Of a stretch of 57,874 nt of DNA, positions 25,681 to 34,335 are shown in pieces. A program made the translations under genes and the position numbers. The notes beneath the pieces are model-generated. The model was not told the DNA's origin. It did no database searches and saw only the letters and a list, made by a program, of their open reading frames with translations. Source of the stretch: Opitutales bacterium (lineage in GTDB: Bacteria; Verrucomicrobiota; Verrucomicrobiia; Opitutales; Opitutaceae); NCBI GenBank assembly GCA_018700525.1, contig JABITN010000216.1:1-57874 (forward strand), written 5' to 3'. Each line of letters opens with the position of its first letter. Position 1 is the stretch's first letter.

Positions 25681-27663
25681 TCAGCGGTCCCATGGAAAAG
25701 CGAAGCTTGGTTTATTGGAATAGCGATCAAGATAGATGCGAATGGTTGAAGCCGAACCTGGATCCAATTTCACGGCAAAAGCAATTCCATCTACCTCTTT
25801 GATGTCCCTCATTCCTGCATCATCCTCATACACCTCCGCTGAACGTGGATTGCCTACAGATCGATTTGGCCCAGCTGCTTTAGAGAACTCCACACGTTGG
25901 ATACGGTGTTCGCCATAGGCTCCGCCTTGGACGATTAACGATCGGGATTCGGTCACGTGAAGATTAACGACCTCCACTTCAATCCAATCGGGTTCAATCC
26001 GTTTCACGAGGGCGGCCACATCCCGCGGAAGCCCGGAGCGCTGAGTTTCGCCATCGAAGTAACGAACCTGCGAATGCAGCATTTCGCCTCTTGTATCAAT
26101 AGGGATTCCTCCAATCGAAAATCGGTTGAGGCTACTCGTGCGCATAGGATTCATAGCCATCCACTTGCTGTCCACCCACGTTTCGGAATAACCATGCTCA
26201 TTCTGGATCAGTTCGATTTCATGCTGAATGGCCTTCAATTCTCTTTGGAATACTCTCGCTGGATAGCCCGGATTGAGACCTTTGACGAAATAAGCCCATT
26301 CAAGGTCCCCATCCGTGATCCTTCCTCTCGTCTTTTTCTGAGCTTCGGCCAGTCGCTCGATATGCTGCCAGTCCTCTTCGCTTTGAGACGTGTACCAAAG
26401 GTGGAGATAGAGTTCGGGATCCTCTTCGCGATAGTGATACCAACCGCGGTGATCATGACGCCATGGAACGACCGATGTTCCTTTTCGGATTTTTTCAATC
26501 GTCTCTTCACTTACATTCCGCTTTCGCAGCTCGGACGGGTCGATGGAGGCTACTCCGTCAATGAATCCGTTTCCCCTAAGCACGCCAATTTGGCTTCGAG
26601 CCAAGTTCATCCAGCGAGTGTCGCCTGAAAGCAATGTAGCGACCTTTCCGCTGAGCACCAATGTTCTCATAATATGGGTTCCGCTTGGCCATACCCAGCC
26701 GTAGTAGCCGCCCCACCAGTGCCCTGTGTGCTCGCCTATCTCACCGGAAATACCCACATTGTCTGGGATGATCCCGTTGTTGCGCTGGGTTAGCCTTTCC
26801 CAAGTCGTGAGATAGTCGGTTGTCCATTGGATATACTTCTCGTCACCAGTATATAAATACGCGTTGGCTATCAGGGGAGTGGAGATCATATTGATCGGGA
26901 CGTCTCCTTTGGCCATACGATCGCTCATCGCCTTGACCAGTACGGCAAATTGATCGTTGTCTGGGTGGTCGTTGATCCAGGCGGTGGATGAATCAATGCC
27001 GGGTATGTCCAAAAATGGCAGCGGATAATAGGTCAGGTTCGCATTGGTCGGGGTCCAATCGCGCTTGTTCCATTCCATTAGCGGACCGCGACTTCCGGTC
27101 ATGACAGCCCGCATTTGCTTTAGCTCAGGATCCCAGTTTGGAGCTTCCGGGTCCTCGCCAATATACATGGCTGCGAAACGAATGGCGCGATCTTTAAACA
27201 CCTCATTGTAAGGCTGGACCATGCCCATTGGATAGAAGTTTATATACCCTTCGCCATGGTGCATCCAATCCCAGTTCGAATCGAATTCCCGGTAGATCTG
27301 ACCATAGCGGGTGAACTGCTTTGTAATCCCTTCCCATGCGAAACGGTTCTTTTTGTCGATTTCAAGCGATCCCCCAAGAGCAGTATGAAGCGAGAATCCT
27401 CTGAACGCTTCATACATGTCATCCGATGAATTCATACCACTCTCGTAACGCTCCTTAAAAGTGAGCATCCCATTCTCGTCTACATACTGGTCGTAGAAAA
27501 CGCCTGCAGCCTTATCCAAGGCATCAATGAGAGCGCGCTCATAAAAGGCCCATGCGGGCGGCGCGGAAGGTTTATCACAATAGATCTGAACCAAGGCATC
27601 ACTCTTCTGAGCTTGAGCCGAGGCCGTGAAGCAGAAAACCAGCAAGCAAATAGTTTTCAACAT
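25681..27663 (-). CDS. large secreted protein, probable alpha/alpha-barrel, function unknown
   Basis: A 660-residue protein from the ATG at 27663 (an in-frame ATG 33 bases upstream is possible but would precede the signal peptide). The signal is ICLLVFCFTASAQAQ. Long helical stretches with many Trp, Tyr and His (FDSNWDWMHHGEGYINFY, HTGHWWGGYYGWVWPSG) suggest an (alpha/alpha)n toroid, as in some polysaccharide lyases and unsaturated-glycuronyl hydrolases. A beta-rich tail (LIVQGGAYGEHRIQRVEF) follows. I do not recognise a named family. It lies between the TonB receptor and the propeller-Tct genes. A role in processing the imported substrate in the periplasm is inference. Confidence 0.72.
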   Translation of the reverse strand: MLKTICLLVFCFTASAQAQKSDALVQIYCDKPSAPPAWAFYERALIDALDKAAGVFYDQYVDENGMLTFKERYESGMNSSDDMYEAFRGFSLHTALGGSLEIDKKNRFAWEGITKQFTRYGQIYREFDSNWDWMHHGEGYINFYPMGMVQPYNEVFKDRAIRFAAMYIGEDPEAPNWDPELKQMRAVMTGSRGPLMEWNKRDWTPTNANLTYYPLPFLDIPGIDSSTAWINDHPDNDQFAVLVKAMSDRMAKGDVPINMISTPLIANAYLYTGDEKYIQWTTDYLTTWERLTQRNNGIIPDNVGISGEIGEHTGHWWGGYYGWVWPSGTHIMRTLVLSGKVATLLSGDTRWMNLARSQIGVLRGNGFIDGVASIDPSELRKRNVSEETIEKIRKGTSVVPWRHDHRGWYHYREEDPELYLHLWYTSQSEEDWQHIERLAEAQKKTRGRITDGDLEWAYFVKGLNPGYPARVFQRELKAIQHEIELIQNEHGYSETWVDSKWMAMNPMRTSSLNRFSIGGIPIDTRGEMLHSQVRYFDGETQRSGLPRDVAALVKRIEPDWIEVEVVNLHVTESRSLIVQGGAYGEHRIQRVEFSKAAGPNRSVGNPRSAEVYEDDAGMRDIKEVDGIAFAVKLDPGSASTIRIYLDRYSNKPSFAFPWDR

Positions 27664-27748
27664 CGGTATTCGCGATGAGGGTATGGCATAACGCATTGAT
27701 TGTAATTTCGGTATTTTATCGCGAAAACGCTTTGCGGCAGTATGAAAC

Positions 27749-27764
27749 GCTAAGACGTCTTACC
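27749..27764. promoter_or_regulatory. possible second operator, upstream of the 660-residue secreted gene
   Basis: TAAGACGTCTTA (27751-27762) is a perfect 12-bp palindrome. With its flanks, GCTAAGACGTCTTACC, it matches the arms of the 31486 palindrome (GCTAA...TTA.C; 10 of 16 positions). It lies 85 bases upstream of the secreted gene's start, in the only sizeable gap inside the operon. A second LacI-type site is plausible but weakly supported. Confidence 0.3.
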
Positions 27765-27781
27765 GTATTGGAAAACCGATA

Positions 27782-27805
27782 CCGTCACCACAAATGCGGT
27801 GACGG
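27782..27805 (-). terminator. strong hairpin after the TonB receptor gene
   Basis: CCGTCACC (27782-27789) and GGTGACGG (27798-27805) form a perfect 8-bp stem with an 8-base loop, about 45 bases past the TonB-receptor stop. Only short T-stretches follow, so it may be a partial terminator or mRNA-stability element that lowers expression of the downstream genes relative to the receptor. Confidence 0.5.
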
Positions 27806-27849
27806 CATACAACCTACTATCATTGAACAATTTCTGATCAAGATCTCAA

Positions 27850-30800
27850 CTAGAACCTAAAGGTATTGGAAAGATAGATTGTCCTTGGATTTGGGATTCG
27901 AACTACAGCGACCTGTCCGTCAGGATTCGTTTTTACCGGAATATTTCCGCTTTCGCCCACCAAATTGCGAACGTTTAGCCGAATGTTCCAATCGACCTTC
28001 TCATCCATTATAGATCGGCCGTAACTAATCCACGCATCTCCGCTTAAGACTCCGTCATCGAAGTACGGGTTATTGACATCCGGAATAACTCCAATTTCTG
28101 GATCAACGATCTGAAGGTAACCGGTGGCCGCCTCGTCTTCCCAACGAACCGCTCCACCAACTCCAAAGCCTTTTAAAGCCCCTTCTTGAAAATCGTAGGT
28201 GCTTACTCCAGTAAAACGCCACTCTCTTTGCTCATTGGAGACCGTACCATCTAAGGCTTGGGCCACTATGATCGGAAGCGGAAGCAGCTCTAAACCCTCG
28301 CTGTGGAATTCCTCATCTGCCTGGAAGGTTGGATCATCCTGAAGTTCATCCAATCGAGCGGCTTGGGATGCAGCAACAAAGTTGGTGATTATCTTACCCA
28401 TTAACGGAGCAGTGTTGGAAAACGAAGTTTCCTGCTGGCTGAGATTGGCCAGAATGCGCCAACCCGAGGTTACATTGGCTACGAACTCAAGCTCAAAGCC
28501 CTTCGCGAGCTGACTACGAGTAGCTTGAAGGTTCGGAATAGAATCGATCTGATACTCATCCCAAACTCCGTCTCCGGACACGTCCACTTGGGTCGGATTC
28601 ACCACGCTTAGCAACTCCGAAGGAATCGCGTTCAACATCGCGTTGTAGTAGGCATCGTAGCTTTGAATCGGATGGCCTCCGCCTCCGCCAGGAATAAGAT
28701 CCAATTGGTCCTGAATGGGAATTTCCATCAATTCGGCATCCCGGTGGCGGTTGATCCGACCAAACGCATAGTTGGCCAAGTTGGTGCCGACGCCGGCATT
28801 GATGTTCCCCAGTTCAGTTTCGTACCAATTAAATTTAATGGAATACCGGTTGTCGTCCGTAGAGATCGTGAATCCGTATTCTTCGGTCGAACCGGTAGGC
28901 TGGCCAATCGTGGCTCCTAGGGCGTTGCTTCTCAAGCCGATCGGATTGAAGTTCTGGGCCGTTGCCCAATGAGCCTGTAAATTGAAGGGAAGGTCTCCCA
29001 TCCATTTTTCAGGCATTCGAGCCACAACGCTCCATGATTGCGTAGTTCCTTTTTCTTCAAGTGTAGGAGTGGCGGACAGCTTAGAGAAAGCGGGATTGTA
29101 CACTCTATCCGGAAAATACTGTGACTCACTTGCTTCCGACGCCGCGTTTCGGCCAAAGTTTGACGTGTTATCTTGCCTGCGACCGTAAAGCGCTACGATA
29201 TGATCGTCCAAAAAGTAGCTTTGCCAGGTTACCGCTTGTGCTTCGATATTGGTCTGACTGATACCTCCATTGGTCTGAACATTTTTAACGGTCACATTGT
29301 TGACGTGAACCGCGCGATCGCCGGCTACTCCGTTGTTAAGAGACCCCGCAGGAGTGGTATCTACCCAGGCGAAGGGGAAAGTGTCGCCATCCCTAGGTCG
29401 GATGAAATCAAGCGGGTGAAGGCGCACGTCGTCAACGGAGCTGACGCCACGCAAATCGTCACTCGTGTAGGCGATTAGATTCACGGCGCGACGGCCTACG
29501 CCCAAAGTGTGCTGCTGGGCCGAGTCTATATTGAATTCGCTACTCTCCGTCATGTCACTCGTTTCCGAGCCAAAGGTGTCCTTGGTGTAATCGTTGTACA
29601 GTCCCGTTACGCTGTGCCGTCCCAAGTGCTTGAGCCATCCATCATTTTCCGTCAGATCGAATTCGTAGAAGGCCGTTGCTCGGAAGGTCTCGCGATCTGT
29701 AGTATCTAGAAACTGCCTAGGCTGCCTTACCCAAGTCATGGCCCGGCCCAAGTTCGGGTTGAGCTCACCACTAGATATATACTTATTTAGGTGGACCCCA
29801 ACCTCGTACGGACCTGCTAGGTTTGTACCGCGACTCCCAGAGAACGGAAAGTCCTGAAAGGTGGTGTAAGATTGCGAGTCGTAAGCAATTTCAAAACCGA
29901 GATCACCTTCCAAGAAGGTCTGCTCTAGGGCGAGGTTTATATCGTCAAAATCCCTCGATACCGTGTCATGACCATTGCTGTATACGTTGTTGTAAAAGTC
30001 GAATACATCTCGGTTTTGCAAGGTATTCGCTGCGAACCCAAGCCCAAAGCTCTCGCCCGCTGGACTAACGGTTCTGATATCGCGATACTGGTTAATAGGC
30101 GTGGCCGGATCAATCCCTTCCGCCACGGGCGTACCGACCAGTCCAGCGCTATGATACGTGTCAGCGCTGGATTTCCAAGGGATCAAGCCATTGTATCCGC
30201 CAAGTCCCGTTCCTCCTCCAACACTTGGACCTTGACCTCTTTCGGAGAAAAATACGCCTACATGGCGAAAATGCAACGCGCGGGCAGCTGTATTGACATT
30301 GGCTCTATTTCCTGACCTTTCGTGGAAACGGGTGTCCTCAATATCCTGAAACTCCCAGGTTCCTCCCTCGCTGGGAGATACGTTCCGTGCGAATGCATCT
30401 AACCCAGTATACTGCGAATTGCTCGCCGGCCAAGGATTGAACCAGTTGTCATAGGAGACTGTAACGGGAATGACTTCCCCTGGAGAACCATTCTGACTTC
30501 CGTCCTCCCAATTAGCCCTGAACGTGGTTCGGCTGCCATTGCCTTCGAAAAGGAGTCCATTGAGGTCCGCAAAAAAACGCGTTTGGTCTTCGAAAGCCTG
30601 TTTTTGCTTGGATTCTCTTTTCTCCTCGAGAATGGCGATTCGCAAGGCCAGACGATCCTCTACAAGCGATTTGTTATAATCAACGGTAGCACGTAAGCTG
30701 CCGTAGTTATCAACGCGAATACCGAATTCACCGAAATCAGCATTGTGAACAGCTTGCTTGAGCCCATTATTAATAACTCCACCTGGACTCCCAATACCGA

Positions 30801-31308
30801 AAAGAATCGAGTTGGGTCCCCGGCTCACCGTGACCCGCTCGGTGTTGTAACTATCAAAGGGTGTGTCCGTTAGATAGTACCCGCGCGTCAGATCCGCTTG
30901 CAGCAAGCCTCGAACTCTCTGATTATTCTGGGGATTGGTCCTCTCTTCGGTTTGATAGTAACGGCCGAATCCCTGGTCCGTCGCCCCGGTGAAATTTCCC
31001 TGTTCGCCACCCACCTCGACGTTGGCAACGTAAGACAGCAGCGTTTGGCCATCCGTCGCGGCCACATCTTCCATAAATTGCTCCGTGACGACCGAAATTG
31101 AAGCTCCGAGATCCTTTAGATTCGTTTTTATCCGAGTTCCCGCAAGGGTACTGGTAGCCTGATAACCAGTGCTATCAGAAGCTTCTACCGAAAAGGGACT
31201 TAATTCGAAGACTTCATCTTCTTCTTGGGCTACTGCGTTTGATAAGCAAAAAAACCCGGCTAGCGGAAAGACTCCCGCTAGTAGCTTGTATTTTTGTAGT
31301 AGTTTCAT
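27850..31308 (-). CDS. TonB-dependent outer-membrane receptor
   Basis: A 1152-residue outer-membrane protein with a signal peptide ending near NAVAQ. An N-terminal DEVFELSPFSV segment just after the signal is typical of verrucomicrobial TonB receptors and probably contains the TonB box. The plug domain (about 55-200) shows LAGTRIKTNLKDLGASISVVT and VSRGPNSILFGIGSPGGVIN, followed by a long beta-barrel ending in NTFRF with the terminal Phe typical of outer-membrane barrels. There is no STN signalling domain and no SusD partner. It imports a ligand too large or too rare for porins. It heads the minus-strand operon that continues with the secreted and Tct genes, and it is divergent from the sulfatase-LacI-BASS unit. 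Confidence 0.93.
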   Translation of the reverse strand: MKLLQKYKLLAGVFPLAGFFCLSNAVAQEEDEVFELSPFSVEASDSTGYQATSTLAGTRIKTNLKDLGASISVVTEQFMEDVAATDGQTLLSYVANVEVGGEQGNFTGATDQGFGRYYQTEERTNPQNNQRVRGLLQADLTRGYYLTDTPFDSYNTERVTVSRGPNSILFGIGSPGGVINNGLKQAVHNADFGEFGIRVDNYGSLRATVDYNKSLVEDRLALRIAILEEKRESKQKQAFEDQTRFFADLNGLLFEGNGSRTTFRANWEDGSQNGSPGEVIPVTVSYDNWFNPWPASNSQYTGLDAFARNVSPSEGGTWEFQDIEDTRFHERSGNRANVNTAARALHFRHVGVFFSERGQGPSVGGGTGLGGYNGLIPWKSSADTYHSAGLVGTPVAEGIDPATPINQYRDIRTVSPAGESFGLGFAANTLQNRDVFDFYNNVYSNGHDTVSRDFDDINLALEQTFLEGDLGFEIAYDSQSYTTFQDFPFSGSRGTNLAGPYEVGVHLNKYISSGELNPNLGRAMTWVRQPRQFLDTTDRETFRATAFYEFDLTENDGWLKHLGRHSVTGLYNDYTKDTFGSETSDMTESSEFNIDSAQQHTLGVGRRAVNLIAYTSDDLRGVSSVDDVRLHPLDFIRPRDGDTFPFAWVDTTPAGSLNNGVAGDRAVHVNNVTVKNVQTNGGISQTNIEAQAVTWQSYFLDDHIVALYGRRQDNTSNFGRNAASEASESQYFPDRVYNPAFSKLSATPTLEEKGTTQSWSVVARMPEKWMGDLPFNLQAHWATAQNFNPIGLRSNALGATIGQPTGSTEEYGFTISTDDNRYSIKFNWYETELGNINAGVGTNLANYAFGRINRHRDAELMEIPIQDQLDLIPGGGGGHPIQSYDAYYNAMLNAIPSELLSVVNPTQVDVSGDGVWDEYQIDSIPNLQATRSQLAKGFELEFVANVTSGWRILANLSQQETSFSNTAPLMGKIITNFVAASQAARLDELQDDPTFQADEEFHSEGLELLPLPIIVAQALDGTVSNEQREWRFTGVSTYDFQEGALKGFGVGGAVRWEDEAATGYLQIVDPEIGVIPDVNNPYFDDGVLSGDAWISYGRSIMDEKVDWNIRLNVRNLVGESGNIPVKTNPDGQVAVVRIPNPRTIYLSNTFRF

Positions 31309-31633
31309 ATTATCTTTTTAGGGTATGGTTGATTATGTGGGATGTTGATTTTGATTCTTAATGTACACGCTTCGCCTCTAAAAAAATGTCTGCCTGCGAG
31401 CTTCCGCGGGTTGATTGAGCATTGAGTTAAAGGGGGAAGAGCTCCCTATACTCAGTACCGCGGGCATTAACACAACCTAGATACTGCTAAACGCGTTTAG
31501 CGCCTATTGATTCGATATAAGACTCTTCCACGAATAGTCCTTTTCTAGACGCGAAAAGGTATCCTCCCGATATCCTAGCCTTGGATATCCTGCATCGCCT
31601 GAGGTACTTTGAACTCCACTCTAATTAAATATA
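31309..31633. other. 325-base divergent promoter region
   Basis: This stretch separates the TonB receptor (minus) from the sulfatase-lacI-BASS unit (plus) and must hold the promoters of both. Apart from the palindrome at 31486-31501, I see AT-rich tracts near 31375-31390 and 31620-31633 but no convincing -35/-10 pair. No ORF of interest is present. Confidence 0.6.
31486..31501. promoter_or_regulatory. perfect 16-bp palindrome, candidate LacI-family operator
   Basis: GCTAAACGCGTTTAGC equals its own reverse complement over 16 bases. LacI-family operators are typically 14-20-bp palindromes with a central CG/GC step. This one lies in the divergent region 178 bases from the TonB-receptor start and 133 bases from the sulfatase start, and a LacI-type regulator gene is 1.6 kb away. 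I infer that this regulator represses both units from here. Whether it overlaps a promoter is not shown. Confidence 0.6.
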
Positions 31634-33031
31634 ATGACACGACCAAACATACTCTGGTACTGCACAGACCAACAACGATTTGACACTATCGGCGCGCTAG
31701 GGAATTCGCAGGTTCAGACACCGACGATTGACGAGCTCGTCAAAAATGGAGTCTCCTTTACCAACGCCTATTGCCAAAGCCCCATTTGCACGCCAAGCCG
31801 AGCAAGCATCATGACGGGACTCTACCCAAGTCGAACGCGAAACACACGCAACGGCAACGACACCTTCCCGTCAGACGTTCCACTGATCTCCAAATTGATC
31901 GCGGATTCTGGATACAATTGCGGCCTTATTGGCAAATTTCACCTGGTAAGCGCCGGCCGACGTCCCGAGCCTCGCCTTGATGACGGATTCGATTATTGGC
32001 AGCATTCGCACGCGCCGAGAGATGATTGGCCCGCCGGCGAACACGCTTACGCGGACTGGGTAAGAGCGAATGGAGAGAACCTCGATCTATTGAGAAAGTC
32101 TGACGACCGCGTTCCGTCTGAATTCCATCAAACGAAATGGGCCTCCGACTGCGCCATCGATTTCATATCCCGCGATCACTCTACGCCCTGGATGCTCAAT
32201 ATCAATGTGTACGATCCGCATCCGCCTTTCATCCCTCCATCGGATTACGAGAAGCAATTCAAGGCAGAGGACATGCCCGGACCCCACTTTAGAGAGAGTG
32301 ACCTTAAACACCAAAAAACCTTGAAGAACGTCGATTTCCAAGGTGAGCCCAAAAAGCCGGAAGAGCACGATGCAAAATCAATTCAGGCTAAGTACTACGC
32401 CATGATCGCTCTAATAGACGATCAACTTGCTCGCATTCTCCAAACCCTAGACGAAACTGAACAGCGCCAAAACACAGTTATCATATTCACTTCGGACCAC
32501 GGCGAGATGCTCGGAGACCATGGACTAATGCTCAAAGGCTGCCGCTTCTACGAAGGCCTCATCAAAGTACCCTTGATTTTCTCGTTCCCCAAGGAGTTCG
32601 AATCGAATTTGCAGTGCAATGGCATTACGGAATTGCTCGACCTTTCCGCAACCTTGCTTGCCGTAGCCGGTATCGAGATTCCCGATTATCACCAGGGTAA
32701 AAACCTCCTACCCATCCTCACTGGCCAGACGCCGGGAGACGAAATTCGCAACTCCGCGCGATGCGAATACTTCGACGCGCTGGACACTCAATTTACAAGC
32801 GGATCGGGCTCATTCGCCACGATGTACCGAGACGACCGGTACAAACTATGCGTCTACCACAATCAAAACCTCGGCGAACTCTACGACCTCCTGGAGGACC
32901 CCTGGGAGTTCAACGATCTATGGAACGATCCTGAATATTCGGAAATCAAAAACCGGCTCATCTACGAGAGCTTCAACTCTCACGTCAACCTGACGACCAA
33001 CGTCGGCTCGAAGCGCATCGCGCCAATGTAG
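31634..33031 (+). CDS. sulfatase (S1 family) without signal peptide, probably cytoplasmic
   Basis: A 465-residue sulfatase of full length. The chain starts directly with the first beta-strand, MTRPNILWYCTDQQR, with the metal Asp12; no signal peptide precedes it and no earlier in-frame start is seen. The maturation motif CTPSR starts at Cys52 and is followed by ASIMTG. The later TSDHGEMLGDHG (metal site) and the FDYW region resemble the choline-sulfatase / iduronate-sulfatase-like branch. A cytoplasmic location means the sulfated substrate must be imported intact. It is the first gene of the plus-strand unit, 81 bases before lacI. Maturation would need a cytoplasm-acting enzyme encoded elsewhere. 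Confidence 0.9.
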   Translation: MTRPNILWYCTDQQRFDTIGALGNSQVQTPTIDELVKNGVSFTNAYCQSPICTPSRASIMTGLYPSRTRNTRNGNDTFPSDVPLISKLIADSGYNCGLIGKFHLVSAGRRPEPRLDDGFDYWQHSHAPRDDWPAGEHAYADWVRANGENLDLLRKSDDRVPSEFHQTKWASDCAIDFISRDHSTPWMLNINVYDPHPPFIPPSDYEKQFKAEDMPGPHFRESDLKHQKTLKNVDFQGEPKKPEEHDAKSIQAKYYAMIALIDDQLARILQTLDETEQRQNTVIIFTSDHGEMLGDHGLMLKGCRFYEGLIKVPLIFSFPKEFESNLQCNGITELLDLSATLLAVAGIEIPDYHQGKNLLPILTGQTPGDEIRNSARCEYFDALDTQFTSGSGSFATMYRDDRYKLCVYHNQNLGELYDLLEDPWEFNDLWNDPEYSEIKNRLIYESFNSHVNLTTNVGSKRIAPM

Positions 33032-33048
33032 CGGCAACCGAGAAAACA

Positions 33049-33060
33049 ACGTTCAAACGT
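33049..33060. promoter_or_regulatory. short inverted repeat before the LacI-type gene
   Basis: ACGTT-CA-AACGT lies 53 bases upstream of the regulator's ATG. The 5-bp arms are short, so chance is possible. It could be an autoregulatory site, but it does not share sequence with the 31486 palindrome. Confidence 0.2.
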
Positions 33061-33112
33061 CCAATTTCATCCTAGTTTGAGTAAGCACTAACATTCTGCT
33101 TAAATACCCCTA

Positions 33113-34192
33113 ATGAACAACGAATTTCCTCCGGAGAAGCCTCTAAAACCTCCCACATTTGCCGACATTGCGCAAGCTGCTGGAGTGTGCAAGGCAACCG
33201 TATCGCTTGCACTCAGAAACAACACGCGAATATCGAAGGTCACTCGAGATAAAATCAACCGCATCGCTACGAATCTCGGCTACCAGCTGAACCCGCTCGT
33301 GACTGCTAACATGGCCATGGTACGCAAGTCGAGGGAATGGCATGGAACGATGCCGACCATTGGTCTTCTGAGTACTTGGATTGATGAGCAAAGCGAAGAG
33401 AAACGGGTCGAATGGCATATTCAGAACCGTTTTCTGATGGGAGCAAAACGACGAGCGGCTCGACTAGGGTTCGACTTCGACTATTTGGAATTCGATCTGG
33501 CACACTACTCCAATAAACGAATACAGAAAATTTTAGACAATCGGAATATATCGGGCTTGATAGTCACCCCTCTCAGGTTTTCAAACTCCGAACTCAATCT
33601 CGATTGGGGGAAACTAGCGGTCGCATCGATCGGACTTACCGACAATCTAGGAAATATCCCCAACGTATACTACGATAACTTTCGCTGTATGCAAGATATC
33701 CTCGAGAATCTTTCCCAACGCGGATACCAGCGAATCGGGTTCATCACCGATTCCGAAAATGAGATGCGCGGTGGCCACTTGTGGAACGCCGGATTTTACG
33801 AGTATCAAAACCGAGTAGTCGACAGCGAAAACCATGTCCCCATTCTCCGAGTCCTCAAACCTGAATTGCAATTCGATAAAACGGACTTCGAATCGATGCA
33901 CGATTGGTACAAACAAAACAAGCCAGATGTCATCATCGCTTTCAGGTCAAAGATTCTCGATTATTTCTTAAATCTTGGATACAAAGTGCCCGAAGAATTT
34001 GGATACATGGTCCTGAACTGGTCATCTCAAACTGACGGTTGCTCGGGCTACCGCCAGTGCCATGAGGAAATGGCCGAAGTGGCAGTGAACATCGTCTCCG
34101 AGCGCCTATACAACAATGATCGAGGAACCCTATCCAAGCCCAGAACAACGCTTCTACGAGGCGATTTCGTGGATGGGTTTACGATCAAATAA
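33113..34192 (+). CDS. LacI-family transcriptional regulator
   Basis: A 359-residue regulator. Residues 14-70 are the DNA-binding part: TFADIAQAAGVCKATVSLALR forms the helix-turn-helix, and the hinge helix region NPLVTANMAMVR follows. The remainder is a periplasmic-binding-protein-like effector domain. An insertion of about 20 residues after the hinge (KSREWHGTMPTIGLLS) is as seen in many Verrucomicrobia LacI proteins. It probably binds an intermediate of the locus and represses the two divergent units; the perfect palindrome at 31486 is its best operator candidate. It lies between the cytoplasmic sulfatase and the BASS transporter, on the same strand. Confidence 0.93.
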   Translation: MNNEFPPEKPLKPPTFADIAQAAGVCKATVSLALRNNTRISKVTRDKINRIATNLGYQLNPLVTANMAMVRKSREWHGTMPTIGLLSTWIDEQSEEKRVEWHIQNRFLMGAKRRAARLGFDFDYLEFDLAHYSNKRIQKILDNRNISGLIVTPLRFSNSELNLDWGKLAVASIGLTDNLGNIPNVYYDNFRCMQDILENLSQRGYQRIGFITDSENEMRGGHLWNAGFYEYQNRVVDSENHVPILRVLKPELQFDKTDFESMHDWYKQNKPDVIIAFRSKILDYFLNLGYKVPEEFGYMVLNWSSQTDGCSGYRQCHEEMAEVAVNIVSERLYNNDRGTLSKPRTTLLRGDFVDGFTIK

Positions 34193-34282
34193 TTCGCCCC
34201 GGACGCTCTAAAATATCTCGTTTCCTCTGCGACCTCGAATAAAGACCCTCCCCCGGAGACACATGGCGAGGTAACTATGTAC

Positions 34283-34288
34283 TATAAT
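34283..34288 (+). promoter_or_regulatory. possible -10 element of the BASS transporter gene
   Basis: TATAAT is a perfect -10 hexamer 48 bases before the transporter start, inside an AT-rich stretch. No good -35 hexamer stands 17 bases upstream (ACATGG there), so the call is weak. Confidence 0.3.
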
Positions 34289-34335
34289 ATTCAATACAAA
34301 TTTAAAACTGACGGATCACCAGTCTAACGACCTCC

